Source: Pyrinomonadaceae bacterium
GTDB taxonomy: Bacteria > Acidobacteriota > Blastocatellia > Pyrinomonadales > Pyrinomonadaceae
Direction: 5' to 3'
Length of the DNA stretch: 64,000 nt
Assembly: GCA_026129865.1 (NCBI GenBank)
Contig: JAHCHG010000005.1
Coordinates: forward strand, 186,001-250,000
Made by a program: the position numbers and the translations under genes. The notes below the pieces were generated by a model that saw only the letters and a list, made by a program, of their open reading frames with translations, was not told the DNA's origin and ran no database searches. Shown piece after piece: positions 18,228-27,399 of the stretch; the first letter of the stretch is position 1; each line of letters opens with the position of its first letter.

Positions 18228-19478
18228 CTACTTGATCATAGCTTTCTCTGCTTCCGTGCAGCCATTGGGTTCGATAGTTGAGATCGAGTTTCCCAGCTTC
18301 CAGCCTTGCGCGGTTCTCAGCAGATGAAAGGAATTCATTCCGCAATGCTGCAATTTTCCGTCAACCGTAAATAGATAACGACCGTCGACGATCGCCATAT
18401 CGCCGAAAATATAAGATTTTTCGTCGTACATCTTTTCAGATATTTCGGCACGTTTCGTCTCAAAAAATTTTGAAAATGCTTCGCGAGAGAGATTTTCGAT
18501 CCGGCTTTTGCCTTCGCGGTCCTTGATAACCGCGGTTAATTGAGATTCGGGCATATGCAGAGCAATTATCTCCGCCGGTTTATGCGCCGTCATCAGCAAA
18601 AAAAGTTCCTTAACTGTTGATAAAGCTTCCGTTTGACCGGTTTCGACCGCAAATTTAAAATCACATTTGGCAGTTTCCAAAGTGCTCGTTCCATTGGCGA
18701 TCTTCCATCCCGCACCGGTTTTTATCAAATGAAATGCATTTGTCCCGCAATGCGAAAATTTTTCGCCCACATTAAATGTGTAGCGTCCGGTAACGACCGC
18801 CGCATCGCCATATACCCTGACATCCTTTTCGGGCATTTTTTCTATCAATTCGCCGGCGGACGACCCGGCGATCATTTTGGCGAACGTATCTGCCGAAAAA
18901 TTTCTAAATGTTGACAGACCTTCGCCTGTTTTCGGCTTGTCGACCGCCGTAAGCTGCCCGTTTGGAAGGAATAGCTCGCGGATCGCATCGGCATCCTTCG
19001 CTTTCATCGCGTCAAAAAGGCGGTCGACCGTTGCCGCCGCGGGATGTTTTGGCGGGGATTGCCACAAGATATTTATGATCTTCCATTTGCCCTCGTATTT
19101 TGCGAGATGAAGATAATCGATGCCCCAGACCGCCGTTACCTTTGCGCTTGCCGTCTGGTCGGAAACTTCAAAGATCTCCACTTTTTTCGGAGCGTCTTTC
19201 GCGATCGAACCGTTTTTGTTATAGGTCTTTGCCACATTGATCAGCTCAGAAAATGTCATCGAATGCGGCAGATATACGTTTTCACCTTTTTTTGTAAAAA
19301 ATCCCCGTTTCACCAGTTCCGGATGAACGCTCCGTTCAGCTAACGCTGGATTCACGTTGTAGATCGATTCTATATAGTCAAGCCCAGCCTGCTTAACGGC
19401 TTCTTCATCCGCGGTTTGCGCGTTAGAAGCTGCGAACAGTGAAAATACGGCTAAAAAGGCGGCAAAGATCGTTTTCAT
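18228..19478 (-). CDS. Secreted protein with three tandem NTF2-like domains
   Basis: 416 aa from the ATG at 19478, which starts a signal peptide (MKTIFAAFLAVFSLFAASNA); the frame is open nine codons further upstream. Domain 1 (about res. 22-140) resembles the lumazine-binding-like/NTF2 family (AGLDYIESIYNVNPALAERSVHPELVKRGF ... YEGKWKIINILW). Domains 2 and 3 (about 145-275 and 280-416) look like duplicated SnoaL/DUF4440-type folds: compare RYTFNVGEKFSHCGTNAFHL with RYLFTVDGKLQHCGMNSFHL, and GWKIANGTSTLE with GWKLGNSISTIE. NTF2-fold proteins bind small molecules or act as mild hydrolases; no function can be assigned. Confidence 0.75.
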   Translation of the reverse strand: MKTIFAAFLAVFSLFAASNAQTADEEAVKQAGLDYIESIYNVNPALAERSVHPELVKRGFFTKKGENVYLPHSMTFSELINVAKTYNKNGSIAKDAPKKVEIFEVSDQTASAKVTAVWGIDYLHLAKYEGKWKIINILWQSPPKHPAAATVDRLFDAMKAKDADAIRELFLPNGQLTAVDKPKTGEGLSTFRNFSADTFAKMIAGSSAGELIEKMPEKDVRVYGDAAVVTGRYTFNVGEKFSHCGTNAFHLIKTGAGWKIANGTSTLETAKCDFKFAVETGQTEALSTVKELFLLMTAHKPAEIIALHMPESQLTAVIKDREGKSRIENLSREAFSKFFETKRAEISEKMYDEKSYIFGDMAIVDGRYLFTVDGKLQHCGMNSFHLLRTAQGWKLGNSISTIEPNGCTEAEKAMIK

Positions 19479-19699
19479 AATTATTCTGCTTCGGTGCCCG
19501 GTCAAAAGACTACATCGGGCGAAAAGTTTCGAAATTTTTGGATCGTTAATTTCTCAAGGTCGTCGTTCGATTGAACGAATTGTAAATCCGGTCAACCCGA
19601 TTTTTGTGTGATACGGACTGAGATCGGTCAAGGTTTCACCTAAAAGCAGGAAGATATTTAAGCTCGTTTCCTGCGTGCCGTCAGAAGCAACCTAACGGT

Positions 19700-19728
19700 T
19701 TGCGAGAGCGTGGAGTTTTTACTAAACT
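19700..19728 (+). promoter_or_regulatory. Possible promoter of the tRNA gene
   Basis: TTGCGA (19700-19705) and TAAACT (19723-19728) are 17 bases apart, which would start transcription near 19735, just before the tRNA. Both hexamers are imperfect, so this is tentative. Confidence 0.35.
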
Positions 19729-19739
19729 AATCTAGTTTT

Positions 19740-19812
<73 letters not shown>

Positions 19813-19914
19813 TTCTGCTTTTTTTGCTTCCAATGATCTTCACCTCTCGATAATTCCATAAAAAAATTTGTTCGACCGTGACCGTTCGGAGTGATTTGCC
19901 GGTCTTTGCTGCCG

Positions 19915-19930
19915 TGGCACGCCCTTTGTA
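19915..19930 (+). promoter_or_regulatory. Possible sigma-54-type promoter
   Basis: TGGCAC-GCCCT-TTGTA matches the -24/-12 pattern TGGCAC-N5-TTGCW except for T in place of the -12 C, a position usually conserved. The only gene it could serve is the small membrane ORF at 20005. Weak support. Confidence 0.25.
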
Positions 19931-20004
19931 ACTTGAAAATTGGGAATGCCGCTTGACGGCGCTGTGTTCTGCGTCCGAAAGCATTGAAATTCCTATCGAT
20001 CATT

Positions 20005-20160
20005 ATGAAAATGAAGTCTAAAAATGAAGCGCATGAATCGAGATTTGGGGTTCCGATCATAATCGCGATCCTTCTTCTGCTCGGCATAACTGCAAATTTC
20101 CCCGTTCTCAGTTCGCAAAAGGACGGCGCAAAAACAGCGATCATTCGCACGGAGAAATAG
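20005..20160 (+). CDS. Small single-pass membrane protein (51 aa), putative
   Basis: An ATG-to-TAG frame of 51 aa: charged N-terminus (MKMKSKNEAHESRFG), one strongly hydrophobic helix (VPIIIAILLLLGITANF, about res. 16-32) and a polar basic tail. The positive-inside pattern and codon use (GCG, ATC, CTT/CTG/CTC) fit a real gene of this genome. No good Shine-Dalgarno is visible, and I recognise no family. A chance ORF is a real alternative. Confidence 0.4.
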   Translation: MKMKSKNEAHESRFGVPIIIAILLLLGITANFPVLSSQKDGAKTAIIRTEK

Positions 20161-20511
20161 CTGCTAAGTCAAGTTATTTTTAGAGTTACATTGACCTGAC
20201 CAAAATCTCCGAGCCGAAATCGCAGCAGCGCAGCGGCAGTTTCCCGCAAACCGGTTTAGAAAGTTAGACGGTTCAGCCGGTTGACCGGGAAAACGGAAAA
20301 CTTTGAACAAAGGGTTTTGAACTCCGCCAAAAAAATTTGGCATCAGACCTCGCGGGAAGTCTGTTCGGTCACCCGGCGCTAAGCTTAGCATGTGAAAACG
20401 ACCAATTTTTGTCACCGGCTTCTGACATTTATTGGCAGATATGCTGTGTTTTATAAAATTTTTCCAATGATTGGATCGATTGAAATTCCTTTTCCTGTGA
20501 AGACTCGTTAA
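20161..20511. other. 351-base gene-free stretch before the GGDEF-EAL gene
   Basis: No ORF with convincing features on either strand. I looked for c-di-GMP riboswitch (GEMM) elements because a c-di-GMP enzyme follows, and did not find the conserved core. It probably holds the promoter of the gene at 20512, but no clear hexamers stand out. Confidence 0.5.
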
Positions 20512-23058
20512 ATGGATCATGCCTCAGAAAATAAACGAGATTGGCTGACGATATACCGCTACGCGGTCGTGATCGCAGGCATCGCCGTACTCGGTTACAC
20601 GGCGTCGCGGGTCAGCGTTTCACTCTTTTCTTACGGCTACATACTTTATTGTCTTTTGACGCTGCTTTTCGCTTCCCGCATCGTCGTGCAGATCCCGCGC
20701 ATAAAGGGTCATATTTCGGTTACGGACACGCTCCTCTTTCTTTCGCTGATGATCTTCGGAGGCGAAGGCGGAATAATCCTGGCTACGTTCGATGCGATCT
20801 TTTCGTCTTTCAAATTGGCAAAGACAAAGCTCACGCTGTTATTCAACATTTCGGCGTTCGCTATCGCAACTTTCATAACCGTCTGGACTTTGCGCCTGCT
20901 TTTCGGGCAAATTCCGGAACTGGCAAATCAGGGATTTACGTCCGATTTCATTATGGCGATCTGTGTTATGGGAATGACGCAGTATCTTGCTAACTCAGGA
21001 ATTGTCGCGATCGCGGTCGCCTTTCGAGCGGGCGAACCGCTCTGGAAAATGTGGAAGGAAAACTTCCTTTGGACCTCGATCACATATTTTGCAGGCGCGT
21101 CAGCTGCCGGGATCATCGCCAAACTCGTCGGAGTCTTCGGCGTTTTTGCCGTCCTCGCGGCGGCGCCGATCGTCATCGTCGTTTATTTTACTTACACTAC
21201 GTATCTGAAAAACGTTGAATCGGCAGCCCAGCAGGCTGAGGACGCGCAAAAGCACGTCAAAGAGCTCTCGCATCACATTGCAGAACAGGAACGCATTGCA
21301 AATGCGCTGAAGGAAAGCGAGGAATATTTTCGAACGGCTTTCGATCACGCTGCGGGAATGGCGGTCATCGACCCCGAAGGTCGCTGGCTGCAGGTAAATG
21401 AATCGCTCTGCAAAATGCTCGGCTATCCGGAAGAAGAATTGCTCGAGAACGGATTTCAATCGATCACGCATCCCGGCGATCTCGGGAACGACCTTGCGAA
21501 CCTCTACCAGCTTTTGGGTAACAAGATCCCCAATTATCAGCTTGAGAAACGCTATTGTCACAAATCGGGCGACACGATCTGGGTTCTGCAGAGCGCTTCT
21601 TTGATCCGTGAAACCGACGGAAAACCGCGCCACGTCATTCTTCAGATCCAGGATATTTCGGATAGAAAAAAAGCGGAAGAACTCATTCATCACGCCGCTT
21701 TTCATGACGGATTAACAGGTTTGCCGAACCGGACGCTGTTTGCCGATCGACTCGCAATGGCGGTCGAGCGGGCGAAACGTTCGGACGAATATCAATTTGC
21801 CGTTATTTTTTGCGACCTCGACCGGTTTAAGATCGTCAACGACAGTCTCGGTCACGATATGGGCGACCGGCTTTTGATAGAACTTTCGCGCCGTCTTGAA
21901 GAATGTCTGCGCTCGGTCGATACGGTGGCGCGGCTCGGCGGCGATGAATTTGCGCTATTGCTTGACGGCATCCATTCGCTCAGCGACGCGACGGAAATCG
22001 CAGATCGAATTCAGGGAGCGCTAAAGCTTCCTTTTGATCTGGACGGACAACATTTTTACACGAGTGCGTCGATGGGAATTGCGTATTCCCGGCAGGGTTA
22101 CGACCGCCTCGAAGATATTCTGCGCGATGCCGACACGGCAATGTATAAAGCGAAAGCGAACGGAAAGGCGCGCCATGAAGTCTTTGACAGCAAAATGCAT
22201 ACGCGCGCTGTTCAAACATTGACTCTGGAGAACGAGCTTCGCCTGGCGCTGGCGAAAGGCGAGATCGTACCCTATTTTCAACCGATCGTTAATCTTGAAA
22301 GCGGCAAGATCATAGGGTTTGAAGCACTCGCACGCTGGGTTCATCCGAGCCGGGGACTTGTTTCACCGGCTGATTTTATCCCGCTTGCGGAAGAAACAGG
22401 TCTGATCATCGAAATGGGATTCTCGATCCTGAAACAGGCTTGCAGACAGGTCGGAACTTGGCAGAAACGGCATCGTCTAAACGATTTGCATATCAGCGTA
22501 AATCTTTCCGGCAAACAGTTTAAGCATAAGAGTTTGATCGAAGATATCCGCCAGATCATAGAAAATGCGTCTATCGCTCCGGAACATGTAAAACTCGAAA
22601 TAACGGAAACGATCGTGATGGAAAATACTCCCGTAACGGTCGATATGCTGACGCAATTGAAGAGTATCGGCGTGCAGATCGCGATCGACGATTTTGGAAC
22701 CGGATATTCCTCGCTCAGCTATTTGCACCGATTTCCGTTTGATTCGCTAAAGATTGACCGGTCGTTCGTAACCCGCATGACGATGGACCGGGAAAGCTTC
22801 GGTATTGTAAAAACAATCTCGACGCTTGCGGCGGAGCTTGGAAAAACCGTTGTGGCAGAAGGCGTTGAGAAAATCGAGCATCAGTCGATGCTCTGCCGCG
22901 TCGGATGCCGCTTCGGACAGGGATATTTTTATTCGCAGGCTGTCGATGCGGATTCTGCGGAACAACTCCTGCTGGTCGAACATCCGTGGCGTGAGCTGGG
23001 GATTTTATCCGACATCGGATCGGTCGGCGAATTATCGGAAATACGTTACGAGATGTGA
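20512..23058 (+). CDS. Membrane-bound PAS-GGDEF-EAL c-di-GMP enzyme
   Basis: 848 aa. Residues about 15-240 hold some seven transmembrane helices (a MASE-like sensor), followed by a coiled coil (SAAQQAEDAQKHVKELSHHI), a PAS domain (about 265-390; AFDHAAGMAVIDPEGRWLQVN) and then GGDEF (about 400-560) and EAL (about 575-825). The cyclase site is intact GGDEF (res. 476-480) preceded by an RSVD (RxxD) inhibitory site. The EAL site is also intact (EAL at 604-606, with IDDFGTGYSSL and AEGVE). Both synthesis and hydrolysis of c-di-GMP are therefore possible, with the balance set by the membrane/PAS input. With the FHA cyclase (11494), the PilZ protein (51305) and the pilus-like genes it points to c-di-GMP control of surface behaviour. 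Confidence 0.93.
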   Translation: MDHASENKRDWLTIYRYAVVIAGIAVLGYTASRVSVSLFSYGYILYCLLTLLFASRIVVQIPRIKGHISVTDTLLFLSLMIFGGEGGIILATFDAIFSSFKLAKTKLTLLFNISAFAIATFITVWTLRLLFGQIPELANQGFTSDFIMAICVMGMTQYLANSGIVAIAVAFRAGEPLWKMWKENFLWTSITYFAGASAAGIIAKLVGVFGVFAVLAAAPIVIVVYFTYTTYLKNVESAAQQAEDAQKHVKELSHHIAEQERIANALKESEEYFRTAFDHAAGMAVIDPEGRWLQVNESLCKMLGYPEEELLENGFQSITHPGDLGNDLANLYQLLGNKIPNYQLEKRYCHKSGDTIWVLQSASLIRETDGKPRHVILQIQDISDRKKAEELIHHAAFHDGLTGLPNRTLFADRLAMAVERAKRSDEYQFAVIFCDLDRFKIVNDSLGHDMGDRLLIELSRRLEECLRSVDTVARLGGDEFALLLDGIHSLSDATEIADRIQGALKLPFDLDGQHFYTSASMGIAYSRQGYDRLEDILRDADTAMYKAKANGKARHEVFDSKMHTRAVQTLTLENELRLALAKGEIVPYFQPIVNLESGKIIGFEALARWVHPSRGLVSPADFIPLAEETGLIIEMGFSILKQACRQVGTWQKRHRLNDLHISVNLSGKQFKHKSLIEDIRQIIENASIAPEHVKLEITETIVMENTPVTVDMLTQLKSIGVQIAIDDFGTGYSSLSYLHRFPFDSLKIDRSFVTRMTMDRESFGIVKTISTLAAELGKTVVAEGVEKIEHQSMLCRVGCRFGQGYFYSQAVDADSAEQLLLVEHPWRELGILSDIGSVGELSEIRYEM

Positions 23059-23071
23059 CCTTAATTAAGAT

Positions 23072-23647
23072 CTAAGATGATTCTGCAACGGAAATGAGCG
23101 CGAGGAAATCGTCGAATCGATCTGCGTTCGTTTTGTCGATTCGAAATTCATATTTGCCTATCTGAAAGCTTATTTGGTCAGTTTTTGACAGATCTGTAAA
23201 AAGTTCCATCCCGGCTTCCCAGCAAAGTGTTTCAGTCGCCTTACCGCGCTTAACCTCGCTCTTTCGGTTGGGCGCACCGAATTCGACAACTTCGCTTTCG
23301 AGCTTAATTTGAAGTTCGTTATCTCGTGAAAATTTAAAGGTCTTCGCCTGTGTCTGCAAACAAACGGTAGAACGAACAGGCTTTTTATCAATTCCTTTGA
23401 TCGCGAATTGAACGGTCGCGGTAATTTCCGATCTGGCGAATATCTTTCGAAGCGCGTCAGATTCAGCGATCGGATCGAACTTTAATTCGACGGTCGTCAG
23501 ATATGAATTTTCGTCGTAAAAAACCGAAAATGATGACGAATCTTTAAACCCGCCGATCTCCGTTTTCGCAGATTCAATCGATTTGATCTGAGCCGAAACG
23601 CCGAGCGCCGCGATCAGCGGAAAAATTAATGCAAAGATTTTGCTCAT
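23072..23647 (-). CDS. Secreted protein of unknown function
   Basis: 191 aa with a signal peptide (res. 1-19, FALIFPLIAALGVSA). The mature part is beta-rich and contains two Cys (TVCLQTQAKTFKF and ATETLCWEAG), which could form a disulphide. No family recognised. Its ATG immediately follows the TAA of ychF upstream, so it is translated from the same message. Confidence 0.7.
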   Translation of the reverse strand: MSKIFALIFPLIAALGVSAQIKSIESAKTEIGGFKDSSSFSVFYDENSYLTTVELKFDPIAESDALRKIFARSEITATVQFAIKGIDKKPVRSTVCLQTQAKTFKFSRDNELQIKLESEVVEFGAPNRKSEVKRGKATETLCWEAGMELFTDLSKTDQISFQIGKYEFRIDKTNADRFDDFLALISVAESS

Positions 23648-24748
23648 TTAAACATTAAACCGGAAATTTACGACGTCGCCTTCCTTCATAACATATTCTT
23701 TTCCTTCGAGCCGCATTATACCTTGTTCTTTCGCGGTTTTTTCACTTCCGACGCGGACGAGTTCATCGTAGGAAATTATCTCAGCGCGAATAAAACCGCG
23801 TTCGATGTCGGAATGAATTTCGCCCGCGGCTTTCGGCGCCTTTGTGCCGACCGGAATCGTCCATGCGCGGACCTCTTTCTCGCCGGCGGTCAAAAAACTC
23901 ATTAATCCGAGCAATTTATAAGCCGATTTGATCATTTGATCGACCCCGCTGGAACTTACGCCAAGATCATTTAAATACTCCGCGCGGTCTGCCGGTTCGA
24001 GTGAAACTAGTTCTTCTTCGAGCCGTGCGCAAATGACGACCGTTTCGGCGTTTTCCTTTTCTGCGTGATCCTTCACGATCTTTACGAACGGGTTCGCGTC
24101 CGGGTCGGCAAGCGATGCTTCATCGACATTTGCCGCATAGATCGTCGGTTTGGTCGTGAGAAGAAAAAAGTTTTTGGCGACTTTTCGTTCGTCGTCGGTC
24201 AAGGAAACCGTTCGAGCGGCACGTCCTTCTTCGAGTGCGGGAAGCAGTTTTTCGATAACTTCAAGCTGCGCTTTCGAATCTTTGTCGCCCGATTTTGCCG
24301 CGCGCTGCGCCTTGTCTTTGCGTTTTTCCAAACTGGCAAGATCTGCCAGAGCGAGTTCGATCTGGATCGTTTCAATATCACGGATCGGATCGACCGATCC
24401 GTCGACATGGACGATATTTTCATCTTCAAAACAGCGCACGACCTGAATTACCGCATGCGTTTCGCGAATATTTGCCAGGAATTGATTTCCCAATCCTTCG
24501 CCCTTTGAAGCGCCGCGCACCAAACCTGCAATATCGACGAATTCGATCATTGCCGGCACAACCTTTTGCGCCTTGTTCATTTTTTCCAGAACAGCGAGCC
24601 GTTCGTCCGGCACCGCGACCATGCCGATGTTCGGTTCGATCGTCGCAAACGGGTAATTTGCCGCCAAAGCAGCTTCCTGCGCTGTCAGCGCGTTAAAAAG
24701 GGTCGATTTTCCAACGTTGGGCAATCCAACAATTCCGGCTTGTAACAT
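23648..24748 (-). CDS. ychF: Redox-regulated ATPase YchF (Obg family)
   Basis: 366 aa, the usual length. The P-loop is GLPNVGKSTLFNAL near the N-terminus; DIAGLVRGASKGEGLGN is the G3/switch region; YAANVDEASL replaces the NKxD of true GTPases, which in YchF gives ATP preference. A helical coiled domain sits in the middle (SLEKRKDKAQRAAK) and a TGS domain at the C-terminus (IPVGTKAPKAAGEIHSDIERGF ending VVNFRFNV). YchF is a conserved ribosome-associated ATPase linked to oxidative stress. A secreted unknown is coupled downstream. Confidence 0.95.
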   Translation of the reverse strand: MLQAGIVGLPNVGKSTLFNALTAQEAALAANYPFATIEPNIGMVAVPDERLAVLEKMNKAQKVVPAMIEFVDIAGLVRGASKGEGLGNQFLANIRETHAVIQVVRCFEDENIVHVDGSVDPIRDIETIQIELALADLASLEKRKDKAQRAAKSGDKDSKAQLEVIEKLLPALEEGRAARTVSLTDDERKVAKNFFLLTTKPTIYAANVDEASLADPDANPFVKIVKDHAEKENAETVVICARLEEELVSLEPADRAEYLNDLGVSSSGVDQMIKSAYKLLGLMSFLTAGEKEVRAWTIPVGTKAPKAAGEIHSDIERGFIRAEIISYDELVRVGSEKTAKEQGIMRLEGKEYVMKEGDVVNFRFNV

Positions 24749-24852
24749 AAAATTCTCAACTTTCGATGTGCAAAATTCGAATTGAGTATTCTATCGGGTT
24801 ACAAAGGTTTTGGAAAATCCGCTGACAGCTAATCGTCGACAAAATTTGAAAA

Positions 24853-27255
24853 CTATTGCGACAAATAACCGGTCGGCACAGGGCGGTCGGTCGAAACACC
24901 GAAAGCCGCTGCTGAAAACCCGGTCGCGGATCTTAGCAAATACCAAATTCCGCCGGACGGTCGAAAAACGCTGATATCTGCCCGACCGTCGCCGTCGTAA
25001 TCGCTCGTAACCGGAAAGTCACCCGCGATTCCGAAGTTGACGATCGAAGTTTCTCCGCCGGATTGCAGGATATACCAAACCCCGTCGCGAAAAACTCCGT
25101 AATCCGCTTGTCCGTCGCCGTCGTAATCGCCCTGCGCAATTCGATCGCCGGAAATGCCGAACTGAGTTGCCGAAAATCCTCCATCGGAACTTCGCAAAAC
25201 ATACCAAACACCGGTTGACGGGCGAAATACGGCAATATCTGCGCGACCGTCCCCGTCAAAATCCGATTGGACAGGTTTGTCTCCATTCATCCCGAATTGA
25301 ACGATCGTATATGTGCCGCGACTGTCCGAATTGGCTATGTACCAGACGCCGTTCGACGGTCGAAAGACGGCTTTATCCGTTTTCCCGTCGCCGTTAAAAT
25401 CTGCCGCCGCGGGAATATCACCGGCAGCGCCGAACTGAGTTGAGCTGAAAAAGCCCGCTTTGGTCAGCTGATACCAGTTGCCTTCGGACGGACGAAAAAC
25501 CGCGTTGTCCGTTTTGCCGTCGCCATCGTAATCTCCCGGAGCGATGATGTCGGAAGCGGTTCCAAAAGCTGAATAACTAACCGTAGAATTTGAGCTGTTC
25601 AAAACGTACCAGACACCGGTTTCCGGTCGAAAGACCGATAGGTCGGTTTTTCCGTCGCCGTCGAAATCGGCGTTAACATTCCGTCGAACTGCAAGCCCAA
25701 CGACCGGCGCGTCGGAAATATTGTTGTCGATGTTGAAAGTAACTCCGCCCCAGGTTTCGTTACGCGGTCCGAGCCATTGATGGATCCGCTGATGATCTGT
25801 CCAATAAGCATCCGAAAGCGGAGCGACGCCCCAAACCGACATAACGTTGTTCCAACGCGCCAGCCAAACCGCATCCATTCGACTTTCGGGCTGAATATTT
25901 ATCCAATCGTTTTGCGCATTTGTCGGAGATCCGTAAACACCGGAAACGTACCCGAGTTCTTTGATCCTGTCCGTCCATCCCTTCAAAAATGCCTTTGTCG
26001 GCGTGGAGCACGCGCCGGTCCCGCTGACATCGTCGTAACGCTCCATATCGTAATAAAGAATCGCGCCCTGCGTTATCCCCAGGTTATTTGCGTCGGAAAT
26101 TGCTATGTCAGCCTCGCCGCGACCCTGCATTTCTGCGGTTGCCGGATCGGTGCTGTGTTTTGCGCAATTCGCACAAACGGAACAGGGCGATTGATAACCG
26201 ACAACGGTCGGGATCAAACCCCAGCCCTGCTGCGTTACAGCGTCGACCCACGCGGCATTTAGAAGAGCCTGCGAACAGCCGCGATTTCGTCCGCTGTGAT
26301 AAATATTTACATCGTAAAACGGCGAATTGTCCCACCAGATCCGCATCTGATCGGTCGGCGCGGCGGTGCATTTATCGAATCCGCGGTTCAGGCTGATCCG
26401 CGTTGAACCGTTCGGCGGACGGGTAATTTGCGATTGAAAAGTTAGTTCGCCTGCAAATTTAGTAAGTTCCGGTGTGATCTCTATAATTTCCGATCGTCCG
26501 GAATCCGGTTTGGTCAGTTTTCTGATCCTTGTGATCTGTTCGCATTGAGTTTTAGCCTTTTTGCAAATTCCCTCCGAAGTTAGAAACCACTTCGACCCAT
26601 CGGAAATACTCGATTCCTGCAAAACTCCTTCGTTGATGAATTCGCTCGCGAAATTTTCGTCCCTAAGCGCATCGTTTAGCGTATTTGGCGACTCGTCAAA
26701 CGTTCTGATAACTGATGAAGTCGATTCGACTCGCCAGATCCGTCCGCCTTCCAAACTTCTCAAAACAGCGAAACGGTTAAAATTAGAGCTCGAAACAAGT
26801 TTGATCTCGACGCGGAACTCGCCGTAGTTCTGAAAATCAGGTTCGATGTAGATCGAACCGAGATCGGCATCAATCAGATCTAGATCTTCGATCTTTACGG
26901 TTTCATCCGCCCAGTTTGCTCCGGCATCGGTGGTTCTATGAACCTTTATTGACAGCAGCTGCCGGTTTGCCGTGATGACGATACCGCGTGTGGAGTCGGA
27001 AAATAAGATGGCTGAGACCTCGTCAAACAATCCAAGTCTTGGTGTGATCTCCTGCCATTGCTCGCCGTCGTCGACGGTTTTGAAAAGGCTTTGACCGGAA
27101 AACGAAAATGCAGAATTTGCGTCGATACGCTGAAATCCGCGAAGCAGGTTTTCTTTCGAACCGCCGCGCGGGTTTGGAATAAAACCGTCCTGTGCAAAGA
27201 CGGTCATTAAACAGACAAAACTTACCAATGTCAGCGAAACAAAAACATATCTCAT
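24853..27255 (-). CDS. Secreted protein: BNR-like region, DUF1906 (GH25-like fold) and FG-GAP repeats
   Basis: 800 aa with a signal peptide (res. 1-21). Residues about 25-200 contain BNR/Asp-box-like beta-propeller elements (KTVDDGEQWQEITPR; RTTDAGANWADETV). Residues about 290-520 match DUF1906, a TIM-barrel related to GH25 lysozymes: a start like GFDKCTAAPTDQMRIWW, then ILYYDMERYDDVSG with an acidic pair, and VWLARWNNVMSVWG. The last ~275 residues are six FG-GAP repeats (DFDGDGKTDLSVFRPETG...). The DUF1906 part may cut peptidoglycan or another glycan; this is inference. The repeat array is nearly the same kind as in the 3504-5969 protein. Confidence 0.82.
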   Translation of the reverse strand: MRYVFVSLTLVSFVCLMTVFAQDGFIPNPRGGSKENLLRGFQRIDANSAFSFSGQSLFKTVDDGEQWQEITPRLGLFDEVSAILFSDSTRGIVITANRQLLSIKVHRTTDAGANWADETVKIEDLDLIDADLGSIYIEPDFQNYGEFRVEIKLVSSSNFNRFAVLRSLEGGRIWRVESTSSVIRTFDESPNTLNDALRDENFASEFINEGVLQESSISDGSKWFLTSEGICKKAKTQCEQITRIRKLTKPDSGRSEIIEITPELTKFAGELTFQSQITRPPNGSTRISLNRGFDKCTAAPTDQMRIWWDNSPFYDVNIYHSGRNRGCSQALLNAAWVDAVTQQGWGLIPTVVGYQSPCSVCANCAKHSTDPATAEMQGRGEADIAISDANNLGITQGAILYYDMERYDDVSGTGACSTPTKAFLKGWTDRIKELGYVSGVYGSPTNAQNDWINIQPESRMDAVWLARWNNVMSVWGVAPLSDAYWTDHQRIHQWLGPRNETWGGVTFNIDNNISDAPVVGLAVRRNVNADFDGDGKTDLSVFRPETGVWYVLNSSNSTVSYSAFGTASDIIAPGDYDGDGKTDNAVFRPSEGNWYQLTKAGFFSSTQFGAAGDIPAAADFNGDGKTDKAVFRPSNGVWYIANSDSRGTYTIVQFGMNGDKPVQSDFDGDGRADIAVFRPSTGVWYVLRSSDGGFSATQFGISGDRIAQGDYDGDGQADYGVFRDGVWYILQSGGETSIVNFGIAGDFPVTSDYDGDGRADISVFRPSGGIWYLLRSATGFSAAAFGVSTDRPVPTGYLSQ

Positions 27256-27399
27256 CGATCACCTCGGATATTCAAAATTGTTGATGGCTTGGCGACAAAT
27301 TATAATGGAAACTTATTGCGCATGCCACTAATTTTTACGCCGCTCCGCAAATTTTGTGTTATCGGTTAATTGGCGTATTTTATTAACGGTTTCCAATTT

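Noticed and set aside
20161-20511. Possible c-di-GMP riboswitch before a c-di-GMP enzyme
   Set aside because: The conserved GEMM core sequence was not found.
20164-20520. 118-aa minus-strand ORF before the GGDEF-EAL gene
   Set aside because: No recognisable features; overlaps the start of a certain gene.
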